Part shown: in pieces, positions 1-9,823 of the stretch | Numbering within the stretch: position 1 is the stretch's first letter | Layout: every line of letters begins with the position of its first letter | Assembly: GCA_013287585.1 (NCBI GenBank) | Contig: JABDDN010000001.1 | Span: 1-64,000, forward strand | Direction: 5' to 3' | Source of the DNA: Nitrososphaerota archaeon | Lineage (GTDB): Archaea > Thermoproteota > Nitrososphaeria > Nitrososphaerales > Nitrosopumilaceae | Length of the DNA stretch: 64,000 nucleotides | The notes under the pieces: model-generated | Told to the model about the DNA's origin: nothing | The model's database searches: none | What the model saw: the letters and a program-made list of their open reading frames with translations, nothing else | Position numbers and translations under genes: made by a program

Positions 1-263
1 CAGGTTTTAATGGATTGGTGCTTGGTATTGCAAAAGAAAAAAATCTTGACAGTGTTTGCATTCTTATGGAAATTGATAATCCAAATATCATACAACCAAA
101 AGCAACACAAACAATCCTTGTCAAACTTTTAGAATTATTGAAAATAAAATCTCTAGATATGAAAGACTTGGAAGAAGAAGAAAAAAGGAAAAAGTTTATG
201 GAGCAGCAAATGAACTACATGGACGGTCTGGCTAGGAAAGACAAACAGCCAGGAATTGCCTAA
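1..263 (+). CDS. PAC2 family protein (proteasome assembly chaperone-like), C-terminal part
   Basis: The reading frame is open from the window edge (first full codon at base 3) and ends at 263, so only the last 86 or so residues are visible. The start GFNGLVLGIAKEK, then a Glu-Ile-Asp segment and a charged helical tail (DLEEEEKRKK), match the end of archaeal PAC2/COG2047 proteins. These are related to eukaryotic proteasome assembly chaperones, but their role in archaea is not settled. A proteasome beta gene lies far away at 37 kb, so no linkage is implied. The internal TTG at base 15 is unlikely to be the true start because homology extends upstream of it. Confidence 0.75.
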   Translation, partial: GFNGLVLGIAKEKNLDSVCILMEIDNPNIIQPKATQTILVKLLELLKIKSLDMKDLEEEEKRKKFMEQQMNYMDGLARKDKQPGIA

Positions 264-319
264 TTATGTTGATAAATTTTACCTATTAATTAAATACAAC
301 TTTAAACTTTAATTCAATT

Positions 320-1933
320 ATGAAACTTGGATTAATTTTACTAATCTCAATTACAGGAATAATACTGACAATTTCACTACCTCACGCTTATTCTCAATTA
401 GTATCAGATAACAAGTATCTATTACAAGCCACCGGCTTTGTAGTAGGAACTCAAACCATTCAAAGTTCCGAGATTGATTTACAGTTTTCAACAGGTACTT
501 TGAACAATGGTAACACTCCGGTAACACTAGAAAATGGTTTAGTTTCCATTTCTGGCAATAATTATCTTAATTCTGGAACTTGGACTACAACACTATTGCG
601 TAATGGGCAATTTATAGTGGTTACAGGCGATGCCCAGAATTCAATCGGTAACACAATTCATGTTAACATATTTGGGAGACTGGTTCAAACAAGTCAAGAA
701 GGCTCAGTTTATTACTTTACAGGAAAAATAACTGGCACAACCGAACCATTTCAAGTTGCTTTTAGTGCAAAAATAACCTCAACGATTTCTAACGTTACTC
801 CAACACCAACTACACCAACGCAAACTCCAACACAAAATCAGGGAAATATAGTCCAAATAAGCATTGTATCAGGTTCATCTAGTCCTTATAACCAAAATTA
901 TTTTTCACCATCTTCCATACCAGTCACACCCGGTACAACAATTGTCTGGACAAACAATGACTCTGTACCACACCAAATTGAAAGTGGAATTATATCAACA
1001 TCAACAACAAATGCAAAAGGCTCATTTTCTCCAGATGGACAAATTACTAGTCCTGTTATTGCACCAGGACATACATTTCAATACACAGTAAATAATGTTG
1101 GAACTATAACATTCTATGATCCTTCATATTTGTGGATGTCAGGTGCCATAACCTCAAAACCAGTAACCACACAAATGAAGACAACCCAAATTTCAATATT
1201 ACAAGGAGCATCAACCATGAAGTCAGGACAAGTTCTTTCTCCTCCTTCTATACAAATCACCCCTGGTACTACTATTGTCTGGACAAACAACGACTCTGTA
1301 CCACACAAACTTCTTAGTGGAATCTTATCTACAACAACACAAGGGCAGAGGGGATATGCCAACCCAACAGCAAATACACCTTCATTTCAACCAGATGGAC
1401 AAATTAACAGTGGTACCATTGCACCAGGACAGACATTTCAATACACGATGAATCGTATAGGTACCATAACATTCTACGATCCTTCATACACATGGATTAA
1501 TGGTGTAATCTCATCAATTTCACAAATATCAACACAGAGTAAACCCATTCAAATAAGCATACAACCAGGTTCATATCAACCTCAAGGTTCTGCATCACAA
1601 CAAAATCAACTTTATACCAATTACTATTACTTACCAACTGATCTACAAATCATACCTGGCACTACTATTGTCTGGACAAACAATGATACAGTATCTCACA
1701 GAGTTCTTAGTGGAATAAGTACACAAAAAATAGGAAATACTTTCACACCAGATGGAAATTTTGACAGTGGTCCTCTTGCACCAGGACAATCATTTCAATT
1801 TACAATAAACAATGTGGGAATCATCAGGTTTTATGATCCATCATATACATGGATGAATGGAGTTATAGTTTCAATTCCTGCTTCCTCTTCACAGATTATA
1901 GGAGCTCCATACCATAATCCTGGGCTTCACTAA
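320..1933 (+). CDS. Secreted protein with three cupredoxin-like repeats lacking the copper Cys
   Basis: A signal peptide covers residues 1-25. An extracellular beta-rich domain (about 32-160) and a Thr/Pro linker (about 162-176) follow. Then come three homologous modules at about 178-280, 287-400 and 410-518. Each has PGTTIVWTNND followed by a His (VPH, VPH, VSH), an APGxxFQ segment and FYDPSY(L/T)W(M/I). That is the layout of plastocyanin-type cupredoxins, but the usual Cys-x-x-His-Pro-x-x-Met end is replaced by Asp-Pro-Ser-Tyr. Cys and the second His are absent in all three modules and Met is Ile in module 2. A type 1 copper site is therefore unlikely. Function is unknown, probably cell-surface or exported; no C-terminal anchor is seen. 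Confidence 0.8.
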   Translation: MKLGLILLISITGIILTISLPHAYSQLVSDNKYLLQATGFVVGTQTIQSSEIDLQFSTGTLNNGNTPVTLENGLVSISGNNYLNSGTWTTTLLRNGQFIVVTGDAQNSIGNTIHVNIFGRLVQTSQEGSVYYFTGKITGTTEPFQVAFSAKITSTISNVTPTPTTPTQTPTQNQGNIVQISIVSGSSSPYNQNYFSPSSIPVTPGTTIVWTNNDSVPHQIESGIISTSTTNAKGSFSPDGQITSPVIAPGHTFQYTVNNVGTITFYDPSYLWMSGAITSKPVTTQMKTTQISILQGASTMKSGQVLSPPSIQITPGTTIVWTNNDSVPHKLLSGILSTTTQGQRGYANPTANTPSFQPDGQINSGTIAPGQTFQYTMNRIGTITFYDPSYTWINGVISSISQISTQSKPIQISIQPGSYQPQGSASQQNQLYTNYYYLPTDLQIIPGTTIVWTNNDTVSHRVLSGISTQKIGNTFTPDGNFDSGPLAPGQSFQFTINNVGIIRFYDPSYTWMNGVIVSIPASSSQIIGAPYHNPGLH

Positions 1934-1956
1934 ACTAAATCAAAAGCAAAATTATT

Positions 1957-2658
1957 TTATTTAAAATTAATATATGATTCAAGTTTTGTTTGATCAAAAA
2001 CCATTACTGAAAGATCTGAAAACTGTTTTCCTTCCAAATCTTTAACCACACCGACAAACGAGGTTTCTTTTTCTGTAGTTAAAAATTCAAAAACATGAAC
2101 TTTCATTTTTGAGGTATCAAATCCATGATCTTTTAAATAGAAAGCAATTTCAGACTGCATAAAATGTTTTGAAGGATCTTTAGGCCATGGTCTTGGTACA
2201 AGCACCACACTATATTCATCTAATAATGCCTTTTGTAGTTCGATCTTTTTTTCTTCAATACTTGTAGTTATGTGCATGGTGATTACTTTGCTTTTATCAA
2301 GAGGCACCCTTGCTTTTGATGCTGCAACCTGAATAGAACTAATACCAGGAATTATTTGCACATTTCCAAAAATTTCAATTAGTCTGTCTACAACTTCGGA
2401 TTCAGAGAAATTCACATCACCAGTAAATGGAACAACTAATGTCTTATCACCCAATGTTTTTGCAATTTTCTGATAGGTTTCTTCTTGGTCTTGCATGTTT
2501 ATTTCATACACTTCTTTATTGACCAAAAGTCGCTCAATTGTTTTAAGTGTGTATTTGTATCCAACCACGATATCAGAATATAGTATTATTTCTTTTACAA
2601 CATCAGTTATGTATCTAGGAGATCCAGGACCCACTCCTACCGCATAAACTTCTCCCAT
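1957..2658 (-). CDS. cbiE: Cobalt-precorrin-7 (C5)-methyltransferase
   Basis: The 233-residue protein starts with MGEVYAVGVGPGSPRYIT, the SAM-binding GxGPG loop of tetrapyrrole methylases. A second conserved stretch, VVPFTGDVNFSES, precedes IIPGISSIQVAASK, the typical order in CbiE/CobL-N. It would methylate C5 of the corrin ring in cobalamin synthesis. No CbiT is fused or adjacent, so the decarboxylating partner must lie elsewhere. CobJ (19.1 kb) and BluB (30 kb) are other cobalamin genes in the window. It converges with the upstream secreted-protein gene. CbiE is preferred over other methylases of this fold, though not proven. Confidence 0.85.
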   Translation of the reverse strand: MGEVYAVGVGPGSPRYITDVVKEIILYSDIVVGYKYTLKTIERLLVNKEVYEINMQDQEETYQKIAKTLGDKTLVVPFTGDVNFSESEVVDRLIEIFGNVQIIPGISSIQVAASKARVPLDKSKVITMHITTSIEEKKIELQKALLDEYSVVLVPRPWPKDPSKHFMQSEIAFYLKDHGFDTSKMKVHVFEFLTTEKETSFVGVVKDLEGKQFSDLSVMVFDQTKLESYINFK

Positions 2659-2744
2659 GTGTTTGTTTTTTCAATGTCGTAATATAATCTACAAAATCTT
2701 AATTTTACAATTGGCTTTTATTATGAGGTTGACGAATTCAGTTA

Positions 2745-3437
2745 TTGCGTTTTAACTTACTTGCACCAAGCATTTGTTTTCTTCTTTTTGTAAGCTTGAC
2801 ACCTCAAATATTTGCAAGTTCCAATTCTACAGAGGAAACAGGAAATTACATTAATCAACTATTAGGATTCTCTTTTCATCCACCAGATAATTGGACAGCA
2901 CAAGAATTAAAAAAGATACAACCAAATGCACCTGATGTTGCTATAGTTGGTACAAAGGTAGATGGATTCGCACCAGCTATCTCGGTTTCTGTCGAGAATT
3001 CAAACGGAACTTCACTTGAAGAACATGTAAAAGATCAGAAAGTACGGCTTCAACCTGCAGTTGATGCTGGTAGATTGATTTTCCTATCTGATGAAACCAA
3101 AAAAATCAATGGTTATGATACCGAAATCTCAGAATCAAAAGGTGAATTTTTATCTCAAAATCAAGGATTTATAATTAAATTTAAAGAAGCTATCATATCA
3201 ACAAATGACAAATTCTATACAATTACTTATGCAAATCAAGAAAAACATTTTGATGATGATTTACAAAACTTTGATGACGTCTTAAACTCCTTTCAAATAA
3301 TTTCCAATAAAACAAATGAATCATCCATTAACCTCACATTTGAAATTGGTATAGGTATAGCAATTGCAATAGGTGTAGTTGTGGCGATTTTAATCAAAAA
3401 AAATCTTTTAAAAAAGAATTACAAAACTCTTGAATGA
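2745..3437 (+). CDS. Membrane-anchored PsbP-like protein
   Basis: TTG at 2745 opens the frame; the nearby ATG at 2723 runs into a stop in another frame. Residues 1-25 form a signal peptide. The body has a YINQLLGFSFHPPDNW motif typical of PsbP/DcrB-fold lipoprotein-like domains, which often begin with a line about natural-sequence surface proteins (GFSFxxPxxW). A single hydrophobic helix near 200-222 followed by Lys-rich residues suggests a C-terminal membrane anchor with the domain outside. The substrate or role is unknown. It lies divergent from cbiE and converges on the NDH-2 gene. Confidence 0.65.
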   Translation: MRFNLLAPSICFLLFVSLTPQIFASSNSTEETGNYINQLLGFSFHPPDNWTAQELKKIQPNAPDVAIVGTKVDGFAPAISVSVENSNGTSLEEHVKDQKVRLQPAVDAGRLIFLSDETKKINGYDTEISESKGEFLSQNQGFIIKFKEAIISTNDKFYTITYANQEKHFDDDLQNFDDVLNSFQIISNKTNESSINLTFEIGIGIAIAIGVVVAILIKKNLLKKNYKTLE

Positions 3438-3445
3438 TTCTCTTT

Positions 3446-4804
3446 TTACCAAACATCATCAACTTCATCAAGCTCCTTGTATTCTACAGGTAATTCACGT
3501 CTGAAGATTTTCAATCTGGATATGTCTCTGTCAAAGAGTAGATCTATAGTCCAATCAAGAAAAATCCTTACGCGTTTATCAAGTCTTGGAATTTTAGAAA
3601 GATAGACAGTCCTCCAAATCCACCATGCTACAAAACCATGTAAATGTAATCCAAATATGGTGGCAATAGCTGATCTCTTTCCTATTATTGCCATCTGACC
3701 TCTTGAAGAAAATTCAAATTTTCTTTTTTGTTTATTTTTTATTATGGCTTGTAAATTATATGCTGCAATTTTTGCTCCAGCTTCTGCGCTTTGTGCAGTT
3801 GGGGGATATGGTCTATTGGTTTGTGGATTTAGTAAATAACAACAATCTCCAATGGCAAAAACTTCTGGAAAATCTGGAGCTTCCAAAAATTCGTTTACAA
3901 CAATTCCTCCCCTATTTGTCTTAAAGACAGATTTTTTTATTATATCAACTGGGGTAATACCTGCAGTCCAAACCAAAGTTCTTGTCTGAATTGATTCTAT
4001 TACAGGTTGGCTTGCTGGAGTTTTATTTGGATCAACTACATCTTCTATTATTACCTCAGAACCGGAAAAACTTGAAAGTTTCTTGCCAAGTTTAACCTCT
4101 ATCCCATGCTGTGTTAGTTTTTCTAGTGTAAATCTAGCTAACTTTTCATTAAATCCTGGTAAAATAAACGAGGCTGCTTCTAAAACAATTACCCTGATAT
4201 CTTCTTTTTTTATATTTGGATAATATTTTCTCGCATCTTGTACAAAGTCATTTAATTCACCAGCTGTTTCAATTCCTGCAAATCCACCTCCAACTATTAC
4301 AAGGGTAAGCAAACTTTTCTTAAGGATTGGATCGCTTTCATTTTCTGCTTGTTCTAACGTATCTATTATTCTATTTCGTAAAACTACTGCATCGTTTAAT
4401 GTCTTCATGGAATATGCCCTCTCCTCCATTTTATCAATTCCAAAAAAGTTTGTTTGACTTCCTAATGCAAGAACAAGAAAATCATAATGTAAAGAGATAC
4501 CGCGTCGTTCGTTAGTTCCAGTAAGAGTTACAATCTTTCCATAAGGATCAATATTTTTGATTTGAGCTTCATAAAATATGGTTTTTTTACACAGAGTCCT
4601 AATTGGTATCACAACATGTCGTGTCTCAATCATCCCTGATGCTACTTGAGGAAGCATGGGAGTGAAAAGAAGAAAATTGTCTTCACTTACTAGAACGATT
4701 TCAATATCGGTATCATTCATAAAATATGACTCTAATTTTCGCATACATTCTACTCCGGCAAACCCGCCACCTAAAATCAGAATTCTTTTCTTTCCTTCAG
4801 ACAT
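3446..4804 (-). CDS. Type II NADH dehydrogenase-like FAD oxidoreductase
   Basis: The 452-residue protein has an N-terminal dinucleotide fold ILGGGFAGVECMRKLE (FAD) and a second one, LVIVGGGFAGIETAGEL, near residue 165 (NADH). Motifs LALGSQTNFFGI and VFAIGDCCYL are characteristic of NDH-2/Ndh. The C-terminal third is basic and amphipathic (FVAWWIWRTVYLSKIPRL), fitting peripheral attachment to the inner face of the membrane. It would pass electrons from NAD(P)H to quinone without pumping protons. Sulfide:quinone reductase is the main alternative, but the redox Cys pair of that family is not evident. It stands as a single gene. Confidence 0.85.
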   Translation of the reverse strand: MSEGKKRILILGGGFAGVECMRKLESYFMNDTDIEIVLVSEDNFLLFTPMLPQVASGMIETRHVVIPIRTLCKKTIFYEAQIKNIDPYGKIVTLTGTNERRGISLHYDFLVLALGSQTNFFGIDKMEERAYSMKTLNDAVVLRNRIIDTLEQAENESDPILKKSLLTLVIVGGGFAGIETAGELNDFVQDARKYYPNIKKEDIRVIVLEAASFILPGFNEKLARFTLEKLTQHGIEVKLGKKLSSFSGSEVIIEDVVDPNKTPASQPVIESIQTRTLVWTAGITPVDIIKKSVFKTNRGGIVVNEFLEAPDFPEVFAIGDCCYLLNPQTNRPYPPTAQSAEAGAKIAAYNLQAIIKNKQKRKFEFSSRGQMAIIGKRSAIATIFGLHLHGFVAWWIWRTVYLSKIPRLDKRVRIFLDWTIDLLFDRDISRLKIFRRELPVEYKELDEVDDVW

Positions 4805-4921
4805 TTACATTTAAACCTAATTTGCCGGTTATATCCTATGGGTCTGATTATCAAATACACCCTCATTAAAATAAAAATACTAAGGCGAACAATAAAATAT
4901 CATAAAAACTGGTAATATTAT

Positions 4922-5242
4922 ATGAAGAAAGAGTACGTAGTAGTTCGTATTGATGCTGCTCCTGATGGTGCACCATACGTGGTAGTTTCTCTTTCATCAC
5001 CTAAGGATTTTAGAGAACAAAACCAGTCAATGTCTCCTTTCGGTTCAAATGTTATGGGTTTTACGAATATGGATGACATGGTAAAAGGCCTTAACAAAAT
5101 GATGTCTGGGGGGGGAATGTTTGGTCAGGCAGGGGGGATTACTTCAATTAAACTAGATATGCGTGAATACAAAGAACTTGGACTTTCGGTAGGAGATAAT
5201 GTCTTTTTAGAAATTTCAAAGCCAGAATCTCTTGGAGTCTAA
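4922..5242 (+). CDS. Conserved hypothetical protein, 106 aa
   Basis: The function is not recognised. The ATG at 4922 begins a small acidic-to-neutral protein with an ordered N-terminal beta region (YVVVRIDAAPDGAPYVVVSL), a flexible Met/Gly-rich middle (MSGGGMFGQAGG) and a second beta segment ending VGDNVFLEISK. No membrane helix or metal motif is seen. An AT-rich element (aataaaatatcataaa) about 30 bases upstream is a plausible promoter, leaving a very short leader. It converges with the ACT-like gene downstream. Confidence 0.6.
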   Translation: MKKEYVVVRIDAAPDGAPYVVVSLSSPKDFREQNQSMSPFGSNVMGFTNMDDMVKGLNKMMSGGGMFGQAGGITSIKLDMREYKELGLSVGDNVFLEISKPESLGV

Positions 5243-5291
5243 AAATATCTTCTATCTTTTATATTTAAAATTTAACTAGATATGCCAAGCA

Positions 5292-5951
5292 CTATCTTGA
5301 AATCTCAGAGCGCAAAATTTCATAGGCTCTGGCAGCATCTTTCTCCTTTAGTACAACAATAATATCATCTTGGCCAAAAAAGGCATTTACAAGTTCTATT
5401 CCATTACTGTGTAGTATTTCAGATACGTAAGAAACTATATCAGATCCACTTTGAGATTCTGGAACACGTATGCTGATTTTTGCTAATCCTGTTTGAAAAT
5501 TATTTTTCTGAAATGGGAATGATTCTAAAAGTTTTCTTACATCCAATATGTCTTCAGTTAAAACTCTAAATGAATCTGTGAATCTAAAAAATTCGTAATC
5601 GGGATCTATCTGTGTAAATTTATCCATAAGCGTAGCAGTGTCATTTGCCCCAAATTCATCAGTGGAAAATTTGATATCTGCAATTCCATCGGTTAATGAA
5701 AGTCTGGCATTTTTTAAAACAGATTCTTGTTGAACTACATCCTTTTTCTCAAATGAATCTGCATATCTTTTGATTGCAACAACAATGGTGTTCAGGTTTA
5801 CAGGACCAATTTGTGCTTCTACGTCCTTTTGGATCTTTACGGCAAGAGCTGTGTAGTTTATCAAATCCATCTTTATACAATCAAAAATTGAACGGTTCCT
5901 AGTGATAATTTCACGTACAGCATCGGGGACAGAAACATTTGCAGTCTTCAA
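5292..5951 (-). CDS. ACT-like domain protein, function unknown
   Basis: TTG at 5951 is the start. Residues 1-140 are helical with no recognised motif (begins MKTANVSVPDAVREIITRNR). The last 70 residues (LAKISIRVPESQSGSDIVSYV... NAFFGQDDIIVVLKEKDAARAY) look like the beta-alpha-beta-beta fold of ACT domains. ACT domains bind amino acids or other small ligands and regulate enzymes or transcription; the ligand here is unknown. The N-terminal DAVREIITRN could be a winged-helix start, which would make this a regulator, but that is inference. It is divergent from the Hsp20 promoter. Confidence 0.6.
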   Translation of the reverse strand: MKTANVSVPDAVREIITRNRSIFDCIKMDLINYTALAVKIQKDVEAQIGPVNLNTIVVAIKRYADSFEKKDVVQQESVLKNARLSLTDGIADIKFSTDEFGANDTATLMDKFTQIDPDYEFFRFTDSFRVLTEDILDVRKLLESFPFQKNNFQTGLAKISIRVPESQSGSDIVSYVSEILHSNGIELVNAFFGQDDIIVVLKEKDAARAYEILRSEISR

Positions 5952-6016
5952 ACACAGATAATATAAATTGTCATATATAATAGTCTTATGTAAGAATTAT
6001 GGTTATACTCCAAAAA

Positions 6017-6056
6017 ACTATATATAGTGTAATGTATATTACATTATATAAGTGAT
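6017..6056 (+). promoter_or_regulatory. Promoter with palindromic operator and SD ahead of Hsp20-CDC48
   Basis: A TATA-like run (ctatatata, about 6019-6027) is followed directly by a perfect inverted repeat at 6030-6046: TAATGTA, spacer TAT, TACATTA. The repeat sits where the transcription start should fall (about 25 bases after the TATA box), so a bound dimer would block initiation. A GTGAT ribosome site at 6052-6056 stands six bases before the ATG at 6063. A heat- or stress-controlled repressor is a reasonable inference; the factor is unknown. Confidence 0.6.
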
Positions 6057-6062
6057 TATGAC

Positions 6063-6563
6063 ATGTTCCTAAACGATGAATTCGACAATCTCTTCAGAAG
6101 AATGTCTCGACCATTCATGAATATAGACGATATATTCGAAGAGTTCAAGGATTCAGGCAACCTCCAGACCCATGGTCCATACTATTATGGTTATACCATG
6201 ACAATTGGGCCAGATGGTAAACCAGTTGTAAAAGAATATGGAAATGTAAAACCAGCACTTCTACCAACATCAGAAGTCAGAGAACCTTTTGTTGACGTTC
6301 TAGTTGATGACAAAGAAAAGGTTCTGAAACTTGTAGCTGAAATGCCAGGTGTAGAAAAGAAAGACATCAAGATCGTAGTTGAAGGACACACAGTAAATCT
6401 TGATGCAGAACATGGTGAGAAAAAATACAGTACTAAAGTCCCTATAAGACAAAAGGTAGATGAGGATTCTGTAAAGGCAACATATGCTAACGGAATTCTT
6501 GAAGTAAGATTCAAACTGAAAGAAGATGAAAAACTAAAAGGAAAAACTGTGGAGGTTGAATAA
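6063..6563 (+). CDS. Small heat shock protein, Hsp20/alpha-crystallin family
   Basis: The 166-residue protein has an N-terminal arm (FLNDEFDNLFRRMSRPF), typical of sHsp, and an alpha-crystallin domain from about 75 to 160. The motif YANGILEVRFKL matches the conserved A-x-x-x-G-x-L signature. It should hold unfolding proteins in oligomers. The start is ATG 6063, chosen because the ATG at 6058 stops at once. The CDC48 ATPase begins 31 bases after its stop, suggesting a stress-related operon. A second, shorter Hsp20 lies at 59.1 kb. Confidence 0.92.
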   Translation: MFLNDEFDNLFRRMSRPFMNIDDIFEEFKDSGNLQTHGPYYYGYTMTIGPDGKPVVKEYGNVKPALLPTSEVREPFVDVLVDDKEKVLKLVAEMPGVEKKDIKIVVEGHTVNLDAEHGEKKYSTKVPIRQKVDEDSVKATYANGILEVRFKLKEDEKLKGKTVEVE

Positions 6564-6594
6564 ATCCACCCCCATTTTTTATGGTGATTAAATT

Positions 6595-8730
6595 ATGAGC
6601 GAAATAATATTAAAAATAGCAGAAATTTCACAACGCCATGTAGGCAAGGGCATTGCCCTAGTAGACCCAAAAATAATTGAGGATAACAACTGGGAAGTTG
6701 GCCAAGTTTTAGAAATCATTGGTAATAGAAAAAGTCATGTGAAGTTATGGCCCGGTTCTCCAGAAGATTATGGTACTGGAATCATAAAGATTGATGGACT
6801 AACACGACATAACATTGATGCTGGCATAAATGACAAAGCATCTGTCAAAAGAGTAGATGCAAAAGAAGCAGAACAAGTGGTTCTATCACCAATTGAAAAA
6901 TTAAGTGAAGAAGGATTACAAGAATATATGCAAGTAAACTATGATGGTCATGTCTTAACAAATGGAGATACACTTATTGTAATGACACATCTTGGAGCTA
7001 GAACTCAATTGATTGTAACAGGTACTACTCCATCTGCAAAACCTGTCATAATAACTGAACAAACTAAATTCAAGCTAGGCAGTATGACTAAGGCAATTGA
7101 TCACAGCATCCCACGAATTACGTATGACGAGTTAGGAGGACTAAAGAAAGAAGTTCAAAAGATACGCGAAATGGTAGAGCTTCCAATGAGACATCCTGAA
7201 TTATTTGAAAAATTAGGTGTGGAAGCACCAAAAGGAGTATTGTTGTATGGTCCTCCTGGTACAGGAAAGACACTTTTAGCAAAAGCAGTGGCTGGCGAAA
7301 CAAACTCTCATTTCATTTCGCTTAGTGGACCAGAAATTATTGGGAAATACTATGGGGAAAGCGAAGAGCGACTACGTGACATCTTCAAGCAAGCTGAAGA
7401 GGGTGCCCCAAGTATAATATTCATTGACGAAATTGATTCGATTGCTCCAAAAAGAGAAGAAGTTACTGGTGAAGTAGAAAAAAGAGTAGTTTCGCAATTA
7501 TTGACTCTAATGGATGGAATGAAATCAAGAGGTAAGGTCATTGTTATTGCAGCAACAAATAGGCCAGATTCACTTGATCCTGCAATAAGAAGACCAGGAA
7601 GATTTGATCGTGAAATTGAGATTGGAATACCAGACGAAGCAGGTAGAAAAGAAATTTTGGATATTCATACACGTGGTATGCCTCTTAATGACAAAGTCAA
7701 CTTAGATCAAATTGCAAAAGTAACACATGGATTTGTTGGTGCCGATTTAGAAATGCTTGCAAAAGAGGCGGCAATGAGATCATTACGAAGAATCTTACCT
7801 GAATTAGATCTTGAAGAAGAAAAAATTCCAGCAAAAATTTTACAAAAAATTGTGATTACGGATGATGACTTTAAAGATGCAATAAAAGAAGTAAGACCAT
7901 CTGCATTAAGAGAAGTACTAGTTCAAGTTCCAAATGTCACATGGGATGATGTTGGAGGATTAGAGTCACTTAAGGAAGAATTACACGAAGCTGTTGAATG
8001 GCCACTAAAATACAAAGAGGCATTTGAGTATACGGGAGTTACTTCTCCAAAAGGAATTTTGTTATATGGTCCACCAGGTACGGGGAAAACATTGATTGCA
8101 AAAGCCCTTGCACATACTACAGAGTCTAACTTTATCAGCATTAAAGGCCCAGAGCTTTTATCAAAATGGGTAGGAGAATCTGAAAAAGGAGTGCGTGAGA
8201 TTTTCAGAAAAGCAAGACAGGCTGCCCCATGTATAATATTCTTAGATGAAATAGACGCAATAGCACCTGCCAGGGGTTCTGGAAGCTCGGACTCGCATGT
8301 TACAGAAAGAGTAGTCTCACAAATTCTAACAGAAATTGACGGTCTTGAAGAATTGCATAATGTGTTAGTGATTGGTGCTACCAATAGAGTAGACATTGTT
8401 GATCCTGCGTTATTGCGGCCAGGTAGATTTGATAGAATAATTGAAGTGCCATTACCAGATTCAAAAGGACGTGAAAATGTCTTCAAGATTCATACCAAGA
8501 AAAAACCTCTAGCAGAAAACGTGAATTTGATAAAACTTGTGGAAATGACAGAGGGATTTAGCGGAGCAGAAATTGAGGGTGTTTGTAGTAGAGCAGCAAT
8601 AACTGCAATAAAGCGATATGTAGACAACAAAGAGAAATCAGTCAAATCCATAAAGATTACGCAAGAAGATCTACTACACGCAATTAAAAAACTAAGACCA
8701 GAAAAAACTTCTATGCATGCAGTGACGTGA
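6595..8730 (+). CDS. cdc48: CDC48/VCP-type double AAA ATPase
   Basis: The 711-residue protein has the CDC48 N domain (residues 1-180), then two AAA modules. Each has a Walker A GPPGTGKT (near 218 and 491) and Walker B-like acidic motifs ([24 protein letters not shown]) plus [17 protein letters not shown] and [17 protein letters not shown] second-region-of-homology stretches. It unfolds or extracts proteins, feeding the proteasome in archaea. A GGTGAT ribosome site at 6583-6588, six bases before the ATG, supports translation as a second cistron after Hsp20. The length is slightly short of bacterial/eukaryotic relatives but normal for archaea. Confidence 0.96.
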   Translation: MSEIILKIAEISQRHVGKGIALVDPKIIEDNNWEVGQVLEIIGNRKSHVKLWPGSPEDYGTGIIKIDGLTRHNIDAGINDKASVKRVDAKEAEQVVLSPIEKLSEEGLQEYMQVNYDGHVLTNGDTLIVMTHLGARTQLIVTGTTPSAKPVIITEQTKFKLGSMTKAIDHSIPRITYDELGGLKKEVQKIREMVELPMRHPELFEKLGVEAPKGVLLYGPPGTGKTLLAKAVAGETNSHFISLSGPEIIGKYYGESEERLRDIFKQAEEGAPSIIFIDEIDSIAPKREEVTGEVEKRVVSQLLTLMDGMKSRGKVIVIAATNRPDSLDPAIRRPGRFDREIEIGIPDEAGRKEILDIHTRGMPLNDKVNLDQIAKVTHGFVGADLEMLAKEAAMRSLRRILPELDLEEEKIPAKILQKIVITDDDFKDAIKEVRPSALREVLVQVPNVTWDDVGGLESLKEELHEAVEWPLKYKEAFEYTGVTSPKGILLYGPPGTGKTLIAKALAHTTESNFISIKGPELLSKWVGESEKGVREIFRKARQAAPCIIFLDEIDAIAPARGSGSSDSHVTERVVSQILTEIDGLEELHNVLVIGATNRVDIVDPALLRPGRFDRIIEVPLPDSKGRENVFKIHTKKKPLAENVNLIKLVEMTEGFSGAEIEGVCSRAAITAIKRYVDNKEKSVKSIKITQEDLLHAIKKLRPEKTSMHAVT

Positions 8731-8758
8731 TAGCTTATATGATAATTTTACGTAGTAA

Positions 8759-9823
8759 ATGATGACGTCCAAAGAAGCAATACTTTATGAAAAGATGCCA
8801 AACGATAAGGTTCGTTGCACAGCATGTGCTAGATATTGTGAAATTGGTAACGGACAAATTGGTCTTTGCGGTGTTCGAGGAAACAAGGGCGGAAAACTCG
8901 AGTTATTTGTTTATGGTAAAGTAATTTCTGGTCATGTCGATCCCATAGAAAAAAAACCAGTAATTCATTACAGACCTGGTACTAGCATCTATTCCATAGC
9001 TACTACTGGTTGTAATTGGTTGTGCAAATATTGTCAAAACTATGACATCAGTCAACGAAGAAAAATAGAAGGCACTGAAATGACTCCTGAACAGATAGTA
9101 GATCAGGCCTTAAGATATGGCACTGATGGAATAGCCTATACCTATAATCAACCATCAATCTTCATCGAATTTGCACGCGACTGTGGGGTTATTGCAAGAA
9201 AAAAAGGCCTTTTCAATATTTTTGTCTCAAATGGTTACGATACTCCACAAACAGTAAAGATGATGGATGAATTTCTTGATTGCATTACTGTTGACTTTAA
9301 GGGCAATGCCGAACCTGATTTTACTAGAAAATATATCGGAGTCCCTGATCCAAAACCAATCTTTGATACTTTAAAAGAAATTAGGGATAAAACCAAAGTT
9401 CATGTAGAAATAACTGATTTAATAGTTCCAAAGGTTGGAGATAATTTAGAATATGCCGCCAAGCTTTGTAAGTTCATTTATGATGAATTTGGCCCTGAAA
9501 TGCCAATTCATTTCTTGCGATTCCACCCAGATTATAAAATGATGGATTTTGAATCTACACCAATTAAGACACTTGAAAAACACTATGAAATTGCGAAAAA
9601 AGAAGGACTCACATACGTATATCTTGGAAATGTACCTGGTCATCCACTAGAGCATACGTACTGTTCTCAATGTAATAACATAGTTGTCAAAAGATATGGT
9701 TTTGATATTCAAGGTTGGAATATGGACGAAAATAATAACTGCAAATTTTGTGGAAATAAAATTCCTATAACTGGAAAATTAGCAGAAAATTATAAACGAA
9801 ATAGATTTCAATTTATTTTCTAA
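8759..9823 (+). CDS. amrS: AmmeMemoRadiSam-type radical SAM enzyme (AmrS-like)
   Basis: The radical SAM cluster motif CNWLCKYC (Cys85, Cys89, Cys92) is of the CxxxCxxC type. An N-terminal Cys set (CTACARYCEIGNGQIGLCG, residues about 20-40) and a C-terminal CSQC/CKFC pair are features of the COG1180 subgroup called AmrS in the AmmeMemoRadiSam system. PflA-type activases are shorter at both ends. The AMMECR1 and Memo partner genes are not adjacent here. The enzyme's physiological substrate is unknown. Start ATG 8759 (a second ATG follows directly). Its end overlaps the convergent cyclase gene by four bases. Confidence 0.85.
   Translation: MMTSKEAILYEKMPNDKVRCTACARYCEIGNGQIGLCGVRGNKGGKLELFVYGKVISGHVDPIEKKPVIHYRPGTSIYSIATTGCNWLCKYCQNYDISQRRKIEGTEMTPEQIVDQALRYGTDGIAYTYNQPSIFIEFARDCGVIARKKGLFNIFVSNGYDTPQTVKMMDEFLDCITVDFKGNAEPDFTRKYIGVPDPKPIFDTLKEIRDKTKVHVEITDLIVPKVGDNLEYAAKLCKFIYDEFGPEMPIHFLRFHPDYKMMDFESTPIKTLEKHYEIAKKEGLTYVYLGNVPGHPLEHTYCSQCNNIVVKRYGFDIQGWNMDENNNCKFCGNKIPITGKLAENYKRNRFQFIF

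Noticed and set aside
7923-8486. 187-residue minus-strand frame inside cdc48
   Set aside because: It is a long shadow of a conserved gene with Ser/Pro-rich nonsense composition.
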